From CAADGL01 sp964643885 (lineage in GTDB: Bacteria > Planctomycetota > Phycisphaerae > UBA1845 > Fen-1342), in contig CAZXUI010000072.1 of NCBI GenBank assembly GCA_964643885.1, forward strand, positions 1 through 24,644: DNA of 24,644 nucleotides, written 5' to 3'. Below, in pieces: positions 7,801-17,140 of the stretch (its first letter is position 1; the number at the start of each line of letters is the position of its first letter). The translations under genes were made by a program, and so were the position numbers. The notes beneath the pieces are model-generated. The model was not told the origin of the DNA and ran no database searches. It saw nothing but the letters and a program-made list of their open reading frames with translations.

Positions 7801-9204
7801 ATGCCGCTCTCGCCCCGCGACCGCATGAAAATTCCCCGCCAGCCCATGCCGCAGCGCGACGCCGACCCGCGCTCGCACGACTTCGACGAGGTCAACCTCG
7901 GCTTCGACCTCGCTCACGCCGTGATCGAGGCGGAGCGGTGCCTCCAGTGCAAAGACCCCAAGTGCGTCGCCGGCTGTCCCGTGGGCGTCGACGTGCCGCT
8001 CTTCCTCAAGCAGCTCGCCGCCGGCGACCTGACCGCCGCCGCCGAAACTCTGCTCAAGGACAACGCCCTGCCCGGCATCACCGGCCGCGTCTGCCCGCAG
8101 GAAACCCAGTGCGAGGCCGTCTGCGTCCGCGCCAAGAAGGGGTCCTCCGTCGGCATCGGCCACCTGGAACGCTTCGTGGCCGACTGGTCCCGCCAGAACC
8201 TGCCGCCGCCCAGGCCCGCGCCGCCCACCGGCTTCCGCGTCGCCATCGTCGGCTCCGGACCGGCCGGGCTGACGGCCGCGGGCGAGCTGGCCCGCATCGG
8301 CCACCAGGCCGTCGTCTTCGAGGCCCTGCACGCCCCCGGCGGCGTGCTGATCTACGGCATCCCCGAGTTCCGCCTGCCCAAGCACATCATCGCCGCCGAG
8401 ATCGAGCGGTTGGAGGCCATGGGCGTCGAGATCGTCACGAACGTCGTCATCGGCCGCACCTTTACCATCGACGAGCTGCTGCACGAAGAGGGCTTTCACG
8501 CGGTCTTCGTCGCCAACGGCGCAGGCCTGCCGGTCTTCATGGAAATCCCCGGCGAGAACCTCAAGGGGGTCTACTCGGCAAACGAATACCTGACGCGCGT
8601 CAACCTGATGCGTGCCTATCGCTTCCCGGAGTATGACACGCCGATCGTGCGCGGCGAGACGGTGGTGGTCGTCGGCGGCGGAAATGTGGCCATGGATGCG
8701 GTCCGCACCGCGCGGCGGCTGGGCGCGCGACGGGCCGTGCTGGCCTATCGCCGCAGCCGGGCCGAGATGCCCGCGCGGATCGAGGAGATCGCGCACGCCG
8801 AGGAAGAGGGAATCGAGTTTCTGCTGCTGGCCAGCCCGACGCGCATCCTCGGCAATGATCAGGGCTGGGTGCGCGCGGTGCAGCTCGAGCGGATGCAGCT
8901 CGGCGAGCCGGATTCATCCGGGCGGCGGAGCGTCAGCCCGATCAACGATTCCACCTTCGAGCTGCCGTGCGATCTGCTGATCGAGGCGATCGGCACGCGG
9001 GCCAATCCGCTGCTGACGGCCACCACGCCCGACCTGAAGCTCGACCGCCGCGGCTACATCATCGTCGACGAGCACGGGCGGACGAGCAAACCCGGCGTCT
9101 TCGCCGGCGGCGACATCATCCGCGGCTCGGCCACGGTGATTCTGGCGATGGGAGACGGCAAACGCGCGGCGGCCGAGATCGACCGGTACCTGTGTCGGCG
9201 ATAG
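7801..9204 (+). CDS. nfnB: NfnB / glutamate-synthase-small-chain-like flavoprotein
   Basis: This 467-residue protein has the architecture of NfnB and the glutamate synthase small chain. N-terminal cysteines for two [4Fe-4S] clusters are CLQCKDPKCVAGCPVG (near residues 47-62) and GRVCPQETQCEAVCV (near 97-111). The FAD loop is VAIVGSGPAGLTAAGELA (near 149-166), and a second dinucleotide fold has VVVGGGNVAMDAVRTARRLG (near 290-309). A final FAGGDIIRGSATV segment contacts FAD. GAGG overlapping the nfnA stop codon lies 6 nt before the ATG. Because nfnA is adjacent and no large glutamate synthase subunit is present, an NfnAB role (reduced ferredoxin and NADH reducing NADP+, or the reverse) is favoured over glutamate synthesis. 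The divergent ferredoxin-reducing oxidoreductase would supply the electrons. Confidence 0.87.
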   Translation: MPLSPRDRMKIPRQPMPQRDADPRSHDFDEVNLGFDLAHAVIEAERCLQCKDPKCVAGCPVGVDVPLFLKQLAAGDLTAAAETLLKDNALPGITGRVCPQETQCEAVCVRAKKGSSVGIGHLERFVADWSRQNLPPPRPAPPTGFRVAIVGSGPAGLTAAGELARIGHQAVVFEALHAPGGVLIYGIPEFRLPKHIIAAEIERLEAMGVEIVTNVVIGRTFTIDELLHEEGFHAVFVANGAGLPVFMEIPGENLKGVYSANEYLTRVNLMRAYRFPEYDTPIVRGETVVVVGGGNVAMDAVRTARRLGARRAVLAYRRSRAEMPARIEEIAHAEEEGIEFLLLASPTRILGNDQGWVRAVQLERMQLGEPDSSGRRSVSPINDSTFELPCDLLIEAIGTRANPLLTATTPDLKLDRRGYIIVDEHGRTSKPGVFAGGDIIRGSATVILAMGDGKRAAAEIDRYLCRR

Positions 9205-9375
9205 CTGCCGCGCGCTTTTTCGCCCAAACCCCCCATCTGATGTTTCTTTTTCTCGATCCGGGCCGGCTCCCGACCATAGCCCCGGGACGTCACCCGGCCG
9301 CACCATCGACACGGTGGCGGGGGGATCGTTGCACACGACGGCTCTTCGTCGCTGTCTGCCCGGCCGTTATGATGA

Positions 9376-9431
9376 GACTCGCCGGACTTCGGGCCCGACG
9401 GGCGATCGCCCGGCTCAGTTCTCAGCGAGTC
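9376..9431. promoter_or_regulatory. Nested inverted repeats upstream of the sigma-factor gene
   Basis: A perfect 14-bp palindrome, CGGGCGATCGCCCG (9399-9412), sits between GACTCGC (9376-9382) and its complement GCGAGTC (9425-9431), ending 18 bp before the chosen sigma-factor start. A -10-like TATGAT occurs just upstream at 9368-9373, without a clear -35. The arrangement could be an operator or a folded leader. The rest of the 245-bp gap after nfnB shows nothing else clear. Confidence 0.35.
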
Positions 9432-9449
9432 CATTCTCGGAAACGCCGG

Positions 9450-10115
9450 ATGCAGGACCACTCGCCGCAGGAATGGGACCGGCTGATCGATGCGCTCGAT
9501 CCACCCGGCCTTCTGCTCGTGATCGAAGCCCGCATGTCGCCCACGCTCCGGCGGCACTGCACGCCCGAGGACATCTGGCAGGAAGCCCTGCTGCACGCCT
9601 GGCGTGACCGCGATCGACTCGAGTGGCGGGGCCTCAAGGCCTTCCGGGCCTGGCTCGTCACGGTCATTGACAATCGCATTCGCGACGCGGCCGATCATCT
9701 GGCCGCTCAAAAACGCGGTGGCGGCAAGCCAGCGGCCCTCTTCTCCGCGCTGGCCGGCCGGAGCGGAGACACCGCCGGCGACGCTGCTCTTGGTCTGGAC
9801 GTGCCGCAATCGACCACGCCCAGCCGCATCGCGGTCCACCGTGAGCAGGCCGAAGCGATCCGCGCCGCGCTGGCCGAACTGTCCGACGAGCTGCGCGAGA
9901 TCGTGCGGCTGCGACTGATCGAGCAGCTCTCGATCGACGAGATCGCGTCCCGGCTTCAGCTCGGGCCGTCCGCCGTTCGCCATCGCTTTCGCAGGGGCGC
10001 CGAGATATACGCGGCCCGGCTTCGCGATATGCTCGCCTCTCGAACGGCCCCCACGGCCGCCCATGTCCGGCCGCCGGCGACACCCGGCGCGGCGGATTCC
10101 TCTTTCAAGGAATAG
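9450..10115 (+). CDS. ECF-type RNA polymerase sigma factor
   Basis: The 221-residue protein has the two-domain layout of extracytoplasmic-function sigma-70 factors. Region 2 spans roughly residues 12-85, with CTPEDIWQEALLHAW and the FRAWLVTVIDNRIRD recognition helix. Region 4 spans about residues 130-190, with LSDELREIVRLRLIEQLSIDEIASRLQL followed by a helix-turn-helix. The start at 9450 gives an N-terminus typical of the family; an in-frame ATG at 9372 is possible but overlaps a -10-like sequence. Its stop codon lies 5 bp before the start of a Ser/Thr kinase gene, and the kinase ribosome site is inside this gene. Planctomycetes are known to pair such sigma factors with kinases, so control by phosphorylation or by the kinase protein is a reasonable inference. 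The regulon is unknown. Confidence 0.85.
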   Translation: MQDHSPQEWDRLIDALDPPGLLLVIEARMSPTLRRHCTPEDIWQEALLHAWRDRDRLEWRGLKAFRAWLVTVIDNRIRDAADHLAAQKRGGGKPAALFSALAGRSGDTAGDAALGLDVPQSTTPSRIAVHREQAEAIRAALAELSDELREIVRLRLIEQLSIDEIASRLQLGPSAVRHRFRRGAEIYAARLRDMLASRTAPTAAHVRPPATPGAADSSFKE

Positions 10116-10120
10116 CGGCC

Positions 10121-12508
10121 GTGACCACCGGGTCGACCACCATGACGCCCGACCTGCCAGCGAGCCCGGATGACGAGGCGCTGCTCGATGTGCTGTTCGA
10201 CCGGATCGTCGAACTGCTCGAGGAGGGCGGCTCGCCCTGCGCCGCCGAGCTGGTCGGCGAGCGGCGGCACCTCCTGCCGCGGGTGGACGAGCTGATCCGG
10301 CTGGCGCGGCAGATCAAGCCCGACGCCGGACAACCGCTGCCGCAGGTTCCGGGATACACGGTCCTGCGAGAGCTGGGTCGAGGCGGCATGGGGGCGGTGT
10401 TTCTCGCGCGTCAGGACCGCCTGGCCGGGCGGCTGGTCGCGCTCAAGGCGCTGCCGCCGTCTGTGGCGCTCTCGCCGCGGGCGCGCGAGCGATTCCGCAA
10501 CGAAGCGTACGCGATCGCGCGGCTGTCGCATCCGCACATCGTGGCGGTGCATGACGTGGTCGCGGCGGACGGATTGCACGCCTACGCGATGGAGTGGGTG
10601 GACGGAGAGTCCCTGGCGGAGTGGATCGCCGGGCGGCGCGGCGGCCAGACGGACGTGGTCTTCGTCTGTCGTGTCGGAATCGCGGTGGCCAGGGCGCTGC
10701 ATGCGGTGCATCTGGCCGGTCTGCTGCACCGGGATGTGAAGCCGTCGAACATCCTGCTGCGGCGGGACGGGACGCCGCTGCTGACGGATTTCGGTCTGGC
10801 GCGCGAGACCGATGCGACGCTGACGCAGGCGGGACACTTCGCGGGGACGGTGGCGTATTCGCCGCCGGAGCAGCTCCGGGGCGAGTCGGAGAGACTGGAT
10901 GCGCGCAGCGACGTGTACGCCCTGGGTGTGACGCTCTATCACGCGCTGGCGCTGCGGCTGCCGTTCACGGCGGAGCGGCCGGAGGGCGTTGTCCAGCAGA
11001 TCGAGCGCGGTTCGGCGCCGGCGTTGCGAAGGGTCGTGCCGCGTGTGCCGTTGGACTTGCAGACGATCGTGTCGACGGCGATGGATACCGATCCGGCCCG
11101 GCGGTACGCGACGGCGGCGGAGCTGGCGGACGACCTGGAGCGGGTACTGAATCTCCAGCCGATCCGGGCCCGGCCGGCGGGGCTGCTGACGCGGACGGTC
11201 AAGCTGGCGCGGCGGAAGCGCGGCCTGCTGGCGGCCGGACTGGTGAGCGCCGTGCTGACGGCGGTGCTGCTGGCCGCGCTCGGGGTGTATGTGTTTCTCG
11301 TGCCCGGGTGGGCTGCGTGGCACGTGCGTGAGGCGCGGCTGGCGCTTCTGGATCCGGAGCAGGCGAACGCGATCATTGCCACGGCGTTCTGGTGTATTCC
11401 GCACGATCCGCAACAGTGGGAACCACTGAGATCCGAGGGGAGTGCCGCCGCCCTCGACGCGGCTGAACCTCATTATGACGCCGCGCTGCGCTTGGCGCCG
11501 TTCGACCACGCCATCCGCGCTGAGCGGAACGTGCTGCGCGCCGCACGTGACGGATCCGCTGCCGCCGGGTTGCGGACAACTGACTTTCGCTCGCGCGGCC
11601 TGATCGCCTTTCTCCGAAACGATATCGACGCCGCCGTGGAGCTGTGGTCGCAATTCGAGGTCGGCCGGGACCTGCATCACGAGCCGGACCCGCTGGTGGA
11701 GGCCGCGCTCGGCATCGTCTACCTGGCCCGCGACGAGCCGGCCCGCGCCTATCCGCGCCTGCGGGAGGCGTGCCGCAACTTCCCGGGCGTCGGCTTCCTC
11801 GTTGTTTACCAGGCAGATGCGGCCCTTCAGTGCGGCGACCTGGAGATGGCCCAGAAGCTGCTGAGCGCGGCCTCCGCGATGCCGCGGCTCGATCCGAAAG
11901 GTGCGCTCGAGCGCGTGCAGGCGGATCTGCTGGCGGCGCAGGGCCGGGACGACGAGGCCGAGGCCCTGTATCGCACTCATCACAATGTGCTTTACGCCAG
12001 TGGTCCGGCCGGGCTCAACTTCGCCCGGTTCCTGGAGTCTCGCGGTCGGCTGGACGAGGCCCTTGCCCTCTATCATCGCATCGTGCGGTATATCCCGACC
12101 GGACAAAAGCCCCGTGCGGCGTTCCTGGCGGGGGCAAACCGCTGGTGGGAATCACTGTCCGTTATTGACCGCCGCTGGCGAATCCGGGCCGCCCTGGAGG
12201 AGCGGCCGGACGCGCCGGATTCGTTCGTAACGCTATTGCGGGATTACACTTGGGCGCGGGGGCTTGCCCTGGACGAACGAACGGGCGGCGTGGCTGCCGG
12301 GCCGCAAACGCAGCGCTCCCTGCCTTCGACTCTCAAATTCCCGCCGCTTCCGGCGCTGCGGGTGGCGGTTTCCTCTTCATCCCTTGAGGGCCTCTCGCTG
12401 TCAGACCTGGCCAAGCGGATGCGCGTTCAGGACACGGGCTTCTGGGGTGCCGTGCGGACGTATCCGCCCGCCCTGAAGGCGGCGCTGGCGGCGGCGTGGT
12501 CTCGCTGA
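10121..12508 (+). CDS. Membrane-anchored Ser/Thr protein kinase with TPR-like C-terminal half
   Basis: This 795-residue protein starts with about 75 residues of linker, then a Hanks-type kinase domain (about 78-345). Visible motifs are the glycine loop LGRGGMGAVFLA (85-96), Lys109 in VALKAL, HRDVKPSNILL (203-213), DFG (223-225) and SPPEQ (247-251), so the domain should be active. A hydrophobic span follows at about 369-394 (LLAAGLVSAVLTAVLLAALGVYVFLV). The remaining 400 residues contain helical TPR-like repeats, for example near 575-700 (ARAYPRLREACRNFPG, EAEALYRTHHN, EALALYHRIVRYIP). The start is the GTG at 10121, with AAGGA 9 nt before it. The immediately preceding ECF sigma gene is its likely partner. 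The C-terminal half probably lies outside the membrane and senses or binds a partner; this is inferred. Confidence 0.9.
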   Translation: MTTGSTTMTPDLPASPDDEALLDVLFDRIVELLEEGGSPCAAELVGERRHLLPRVDELIRLARQIKPDAGQPLPQVPGYTVLRELGRGGMGAVFLARQDRLAGRLVALKALPPSVALSPRARERFRNEAYAIARLSHPHIVAVHDVVAADGLHAYAMEWVDGESLAEWIAGRRGGQTDVVFVCRVGIAVARALHAVHLAGLLHRDVKPSNILLRRDGTPLLTDFGLARETDATLTQAGHFAGTVAYSPPEQLRGESERLDARSDVYALGVTLYHALALRLPFTAERPEGVVQQIERGSAPALRRVVPRVPLDLQTIVSTAMDTDPARRYATAAELADDLERVLNLQPIRARPAGLLTRTVKLARRKRGLLAAGLVSAVLTAVLLAALGVYVFLVPGWAAWHVREARLALLDPEQANAIIATAFWCIPHDPQQWEPLRSEGSAAALDAAEPHYDAALRLAPFDHAIRAERNVLRAARDGSAAAGLRTTDFRSRGLIAFLRNDIDAAVELWSQFEVGRDLHHEPDPLVEAALGIVYLARDEPARAYPRLREACRNFPGVGFLVVYQADAALQCGDLEMAQKLLSAASAMPRLDPKGALERVQADLLAAQGRDDEAEALYRTHHNVLYASGPAGLNFARFLESRGRLDEALALYHRIVRYIPTGQKPRAAFLAGANRWWESLSVIDRRWRIRAALEERPDAPDSFVTLLRDYTWARGLALDERTGGVAAGPQTQRSLPSTLKFPPLPALRVAVSSSSLEGLSLSDLAKRMRVQDTGFWGAVRTYPPALKAALAAAWSR

Positions 12509-12670
12509 GCCGATTCATCGCCTCGATGTGGTCGTTTTGTCAGTCCGGCCGGGCCGGTCGGAACGCGCTCGAAGCGCGGGCGATCGATTCGTGCGGCGCG
12601 CTTTCAAGTGTCCGCGCCTCGCTCATGGATGCGTAATCGAGTTCTCGTGGCCTCTCAAGGAGACTTCAGG

Positions 12671-15600
12671 ATGTTTGCGATCCCAGGAACTGCTCGGCGG
12701 ATCACGATCGTCAGCATGATCGCGCTCGCGATGACAGGTGCTGTGACGGCCCAGACGATCACGTGGACGGGCGGGGCAGGCGACGGGCTGTGGCACACGG
12801 CGGGGAACTGGGACCTGGGGCGCGTGCCGGCGGCGGGGGATGACGTGGTGATCGGCCTGAACACCAGCGTCGGCTTCGACGTGACATTGAACCTCGATGC
12901 GCAGGTCAGCAGTCTCGTGCTCGGCAATGGCGCGGACGATATCCAGTTGAACACCACTGGACGGACTCTCACGCTCAGCGGCCCGGGTACGAGCCGGATC
13001 ACGAACGGCGGCTACATGTACGCAGACGGCACGGTGCTCGTGCTGAACGCCGCCTTCGAGGTCGCGGGCAGCCTTGAATGCCGCCGGACCAACAATATCA
13101 ACAACACCGGGCCATTCCAGATCCTGGCGGGCGGCAACCTCTACGCATTCGCCGTTGATGGCGGCGGATGCGCGCTCACCTTCACGAACGGCTTCGTCAG
13201 TAGCGGAACCATCCATGTCCGGAATTATGGAGGTGACGATGCCCCCGACTTTCTGGACATCACGATATCTGCCGGCGCGCTGACGAATGCCGCGGGCGGC
13301 GTTGTTCGGCTGGATACCGGCACCGGCCGGGCCGCCGAGCGGCCGCGTCTGTTCCTGGTACTCGTCAATCACGGTCTGTTTGAGGTGCTCGGCAGCCTGC
13401 GTCCGGAAGTCTCGGAACTGCGCGGCAGCGGCGCAAACCACTACAACACCGGCACGATCCGCATGGTCGATCGCGATCTTCTCATCGTCGGCAGCAACGG
13501 CCTCACGAATGCCGGATCGATCGAGGTGTCGCCTGGCCGGACGCTCAGGATGGTGGGCGGCACGTATCAGCACGATGGGCCGATGGTGTTCGACGGCGCC
13601 GCGCTCACGTTTGAGAGCTGCACCGTGAACCTGAACGCGAGCATGGATGTGCCGGCCGGCGCGGCCCTGACGCTGGTAAGCGGCTCGGCTTTGAGCGGCA
13701 GCGCAGCCACCATCCAGAACAGCGGCACAATTTCGCTGATCAGCGGCGGCAACAGCATCCAGCCGGACATCGTCAACGATGGAACAATCGAAATAGATTC
13801 GGGCGGTGCACTCACCACGCTCTACGGCTCGCTCGTGAACCAAATCGGCGGAGTCGTGCAGCTTCACGGCTTCTTCGGCGGTTGCCATCCGAGCGTCGCC
13901 CAGGTGCTTGGGGGCATTCAAAATGAGGGCGTGCTTCGACTCGATCTTTGCAGCACCAATACGATCCGGCTGATGGTGGCTGGTACGCTGGTGAATGCGG
14001 CCAGCGGACAAATCGTGGCGACCAGCACGAATTCCCCGGCACAGGCGCAGATCAACGGCTCGCTCGACAATCAGGGCACGATCGACGTCCTCGGTCCCAC
14101 CGATCTGTTCCTGTTGGGCGTGGGCGCTGTGCGCAGCAACTCCGGAACCATCAATCTAAGCGGCGGTGGACTGGTCATCGGCGACGCGGGCTGGAGCTTC
14201 GTCAACAGCGGACAGATAGCGATCCCTGCAACGCGAACGCTCACGGCGCACAACGAGGCGATCTCTCAGACGTCCGGGAGCATCGAAGTGGCGGGTGATC
14301 TGGGTGTCAATGGCGGCCTCAACCTGAGCGGCGGCGTTCTCAAAGGGACCGGTACGGTGACCGGACCCGTGAGCAATTCCGGCGCGACCGTCGCCTGCGG
14401 CGCGTCTCCCGGCCTGCTGACGATCGTGGGGACCTACACCCAGGGCCCCGGCGGTACGCTCGAGATCGAGGTCGGCGGCTACAACGCAGGGACGGAGTTC
14501 GACCGCCTCGTGGTCAGCGGTACGGCCACGCTGGACGGCACGCTGCGGGCGATGTTGATCAACGGCTTTGCGCCGCAGGCCAGCGACCTGTTCCAGTTCC
14601 TCTCGGCCGGGTCGGTGGCCGGGACATTCGCGGCCGTGGTGCCGTGCGACGATGCGGTCACATACACGTCCACTTCGGCGTCGCTGCTGTTCGACCGGCA
14701 AGGGCCGGCGATCAGCGACGAGCCGGACGGCCAGACGGTCAGCCCGGGCGACACGGCCATGTTCTCCCTTGCGGCCAGCGGCGGCGGGACGCTGAGCTAC
14801 CAGTGGCGCAAGGACGGGCTCGACCTGGCCGACGGGCCGAGCGGCAGCGGCAGCACGATCAGCGGGGCGACGACGGCGGCATTGACGATCACGAGCGCGC
14901 AGGCCGAGGACGCAGGCAGCTACGACTGCGTGGTGAGCGACGAGTGCGGCGCGACGACGAGTGCCGCGGCGGTGCTGACGGTGCAAGGGGCGCCGTGCAT
15001 CGACTGGGCCCAGGTGGCGACGGGCGGGCCGTCGGCGCGTGTCGGTCACGCGATGGCGTATGACAGCATCCGTGGCGTCACCGTCCTGTTCGGGGGGAAC
15101 AACGGGCTGCGGAATGGTGAAACATGGGAGCGGGACGGGAATGCATGGATGCTACGGGCAACCACGGGTCCGTCGCCTCGTTATTGGCACTCAATGGCTT
15201 TCGATACCAGCCGGGGCGTGACGGTGTTGTTTGGGGGCGTGGACGGCACCTACGGATTTAGCGAGGAGACCTGGGAGTGGGACGGCAATGCGTGGACGCT
15301 TCGCGCGACCAGCGGTCCGTCGTCTCGACACTCTTCCGCAATGACTTATGACAGCATACGTGGCGTGACTGTGCTCTTTGGCGGCTATCCGACTAACCGC
15401 GAAACTTGGGAATGGGACGGAGCGAATTGGGCGCTTCGCGCGACGACCGGGCCGTCAGCACGCAATTCGCACGCTTTGTCGTTCGATACTAGCCGTGGCG
15501 TGACGGTGCTATTCGGAGGTTCCGGAGGTGGCTTCTCGGGGGATACGTGGGAGTGGGATGGAAGTGCCTGGACGCAGCGCAGCAGCAGTGGCCCGGCGCC

Positions 15601-17040
15601 AAGAGCGCGGCATGCTATGGCTTATGACCCCGTCCGGGACGTGACCGTCCTCTTTGGAGGAATCATGCCGTCCTGGCAGCAAGGCGACACGTGGCAATGG
15701 GACGGCAGCAGCTGGACGCGACAGGATGTCGTGGGGCCAAGCGGGCGATACCACCATGGCGTCACCTTCGATTCAATTCGTGGAACATACGTGCTCTTCG
15801 GTGGCTATGACGGCGCTCTTCTCAGCGACACCTGGGAACTCGGCCCCAACGGCGCCGAAGTCCAGATCACCGACCCGCCCGACCCGCTCACCGTCGCCTT
15901 CGGCAGCCAGGCCGGCTTCTCCGTGGCCGCGACGGGCAGCGGCGTGCTCAGCTACCAGTGGCGCAAGGACGGCGTGAACCTGGCCGACGGCGAGACCGCG
16001 GCCGGCTCGACCATCTCCGGCGCCACGACCGCCACGCTGGTCATCGACGGCGCGCAATTCGCCGACGAGGGCGCGTACGACTGTGTCGTCTCCAACGCCT
16101 GCGGCGCCGTCGACAGCGATGACGCAGTCCTCGACGTCAACCCCGTCTCCGGCCCGCGGCTCTACCTGACGCGCATCCCCACCGACGACTGCGTCGGCCC
16201 GGGCGAGACCATGACCGTGCAGGTGCGCATGGGCGACCTGGCCAGCCAGAACGTCGACGGCTTCCAGGCCTTCCTCAGTTTCGACCCGGCCAGGCTCCAA
16301 TTCACCGGCGGCAGCTACACGGCCGCGCCCTTCGGCTCACATCTGATCACCCCGATCGTCGCCAATGGCGGCGAGATCGACCTGGCCGCAGGCATCGACC
16401 TGCTGGGAGGCCAGCTCCCGACGAACCAGGACGCTGAGCTGGCCTCGCTGAGCTTCACCGTGCTGAACGCGGCCGGCTCCAGCGCCGTCGATTTCCGCCC
16501 GCACGACCCGGCGTCGATGCTCAGCTTCGACGGCGGCGACATCGGGGCGGAGCTTCAAAACCTGCCGCCGTTCGGCGTGGATACGGCCCCGCCGGTGCTG
16601 ACGCTGCCGCCGGATGCGGCCGTCGAATGCACTGACCCGACCGACCCGGCCTTCACCGGCTCGGCCACGGCGGCGGATGACAACGACCCGAACCCGCTGG
16701 TCACTTACAGCGACACGGAGACGGCCGGCGGCTGCCCGCAGGAGCGGACGATCACCCGCCGCTGGCGGGCGGAGGACTGCGCCGGCAACGCGGCCGAGGC
16801 GGACCAGGTCATTCTCGTGCAGGACACGATCGCGCCGATCATTACGACTGCCGCCGCCGACCAGACGGTCGAGTGCGACGGGGCCGGCAACGCGGCCGAG
16901 CTGAACGCCTGGCTGGCCAGCAACGGCGGGGCGGCGGCGGAGGACAACTGCGGGGCGGTCACCTGGAGCCACGACTTCACGGCCCTCTCGGATGACTGCG
17001 GCGCGACCGGCGCGGCCACCGTGACGTTCACGGCGACCGA
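12671..17040 (+). CDS. Giant secreted modular protein (Ig, Kelch, cohesin-like, HYR), N-terminal part up to the gap
   Basis: AAGGAG lies 8 nt before the ATG. A signal peptide (residues 1-28) ends AVTA before Q. Residues 34-655 are Gly/Asn/Ser-rich repeats (GTI, NSG, NAG motifs) typical of beta-helix and autotransporter passenger folds, starting with TWTGGAGDGLWHTAGNWD. The end of this part (GGVLKGTGTVTGPVSNSG...) resembles passenger-associated repeats. An Ig-like domain follows (about 680-772), then six Kelch-type repeats (about 777-1060, each with a VLFGG strand), and a second Ig-like domain very similar to the first (about 1065-1157). A cohesin-like domain (GETMTVQV...FQAFLSFDPARLQFTG, about 1163-1297) and the start of HYR-like modules (from about 1307) complete this part. 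The frame continues past the N gap into 17141-18528; joining through the shared edge gives about 1,900 residues. The role is probably surface adhesion or scaffold; ligands are unknown. Confidence 0.85.
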
Positions 17041-17140
17041 NNNNNNNNNNNNNNNNNNNNNNNNNNNNNNNNNNNNNNNNNNNNNNNNNNNNNNNNNNNN
17101 NNNNNNNNNNNNNNNNNNNNNNNNNNNNNNNNNNNNNNNN
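17041..17140. other. Assembly gap of 100 N inside the giant gene
   Basis: One hundred N separate two contigs. The 55 nt before the gap (16986-17040) and the 55 nt after it (17141-17195) are identical and lie in the same codon phase. Deleting the N and one copy gives an uninterrupted frame reading TATDECGN across the join. The gap is therefore probably an unmerged overlap, or a collapsed copy of the 264-bp module repeated downstream, and not a frameshift. Confidence 0.97.

Noticed and set aside
9372..9449. Upstream ATG as sigma-factor start
   Set aside because: It overlaps a -10-like TATGAT, has no ribosome site, and the extra Arg-rich residues are not typical of the family.
8600..10500. Replication origin at the skew change
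   Set aside because: No dnaA gene, DnaA-box cluster or AT-rich unwinding region is visible; skew alone is insufficient.
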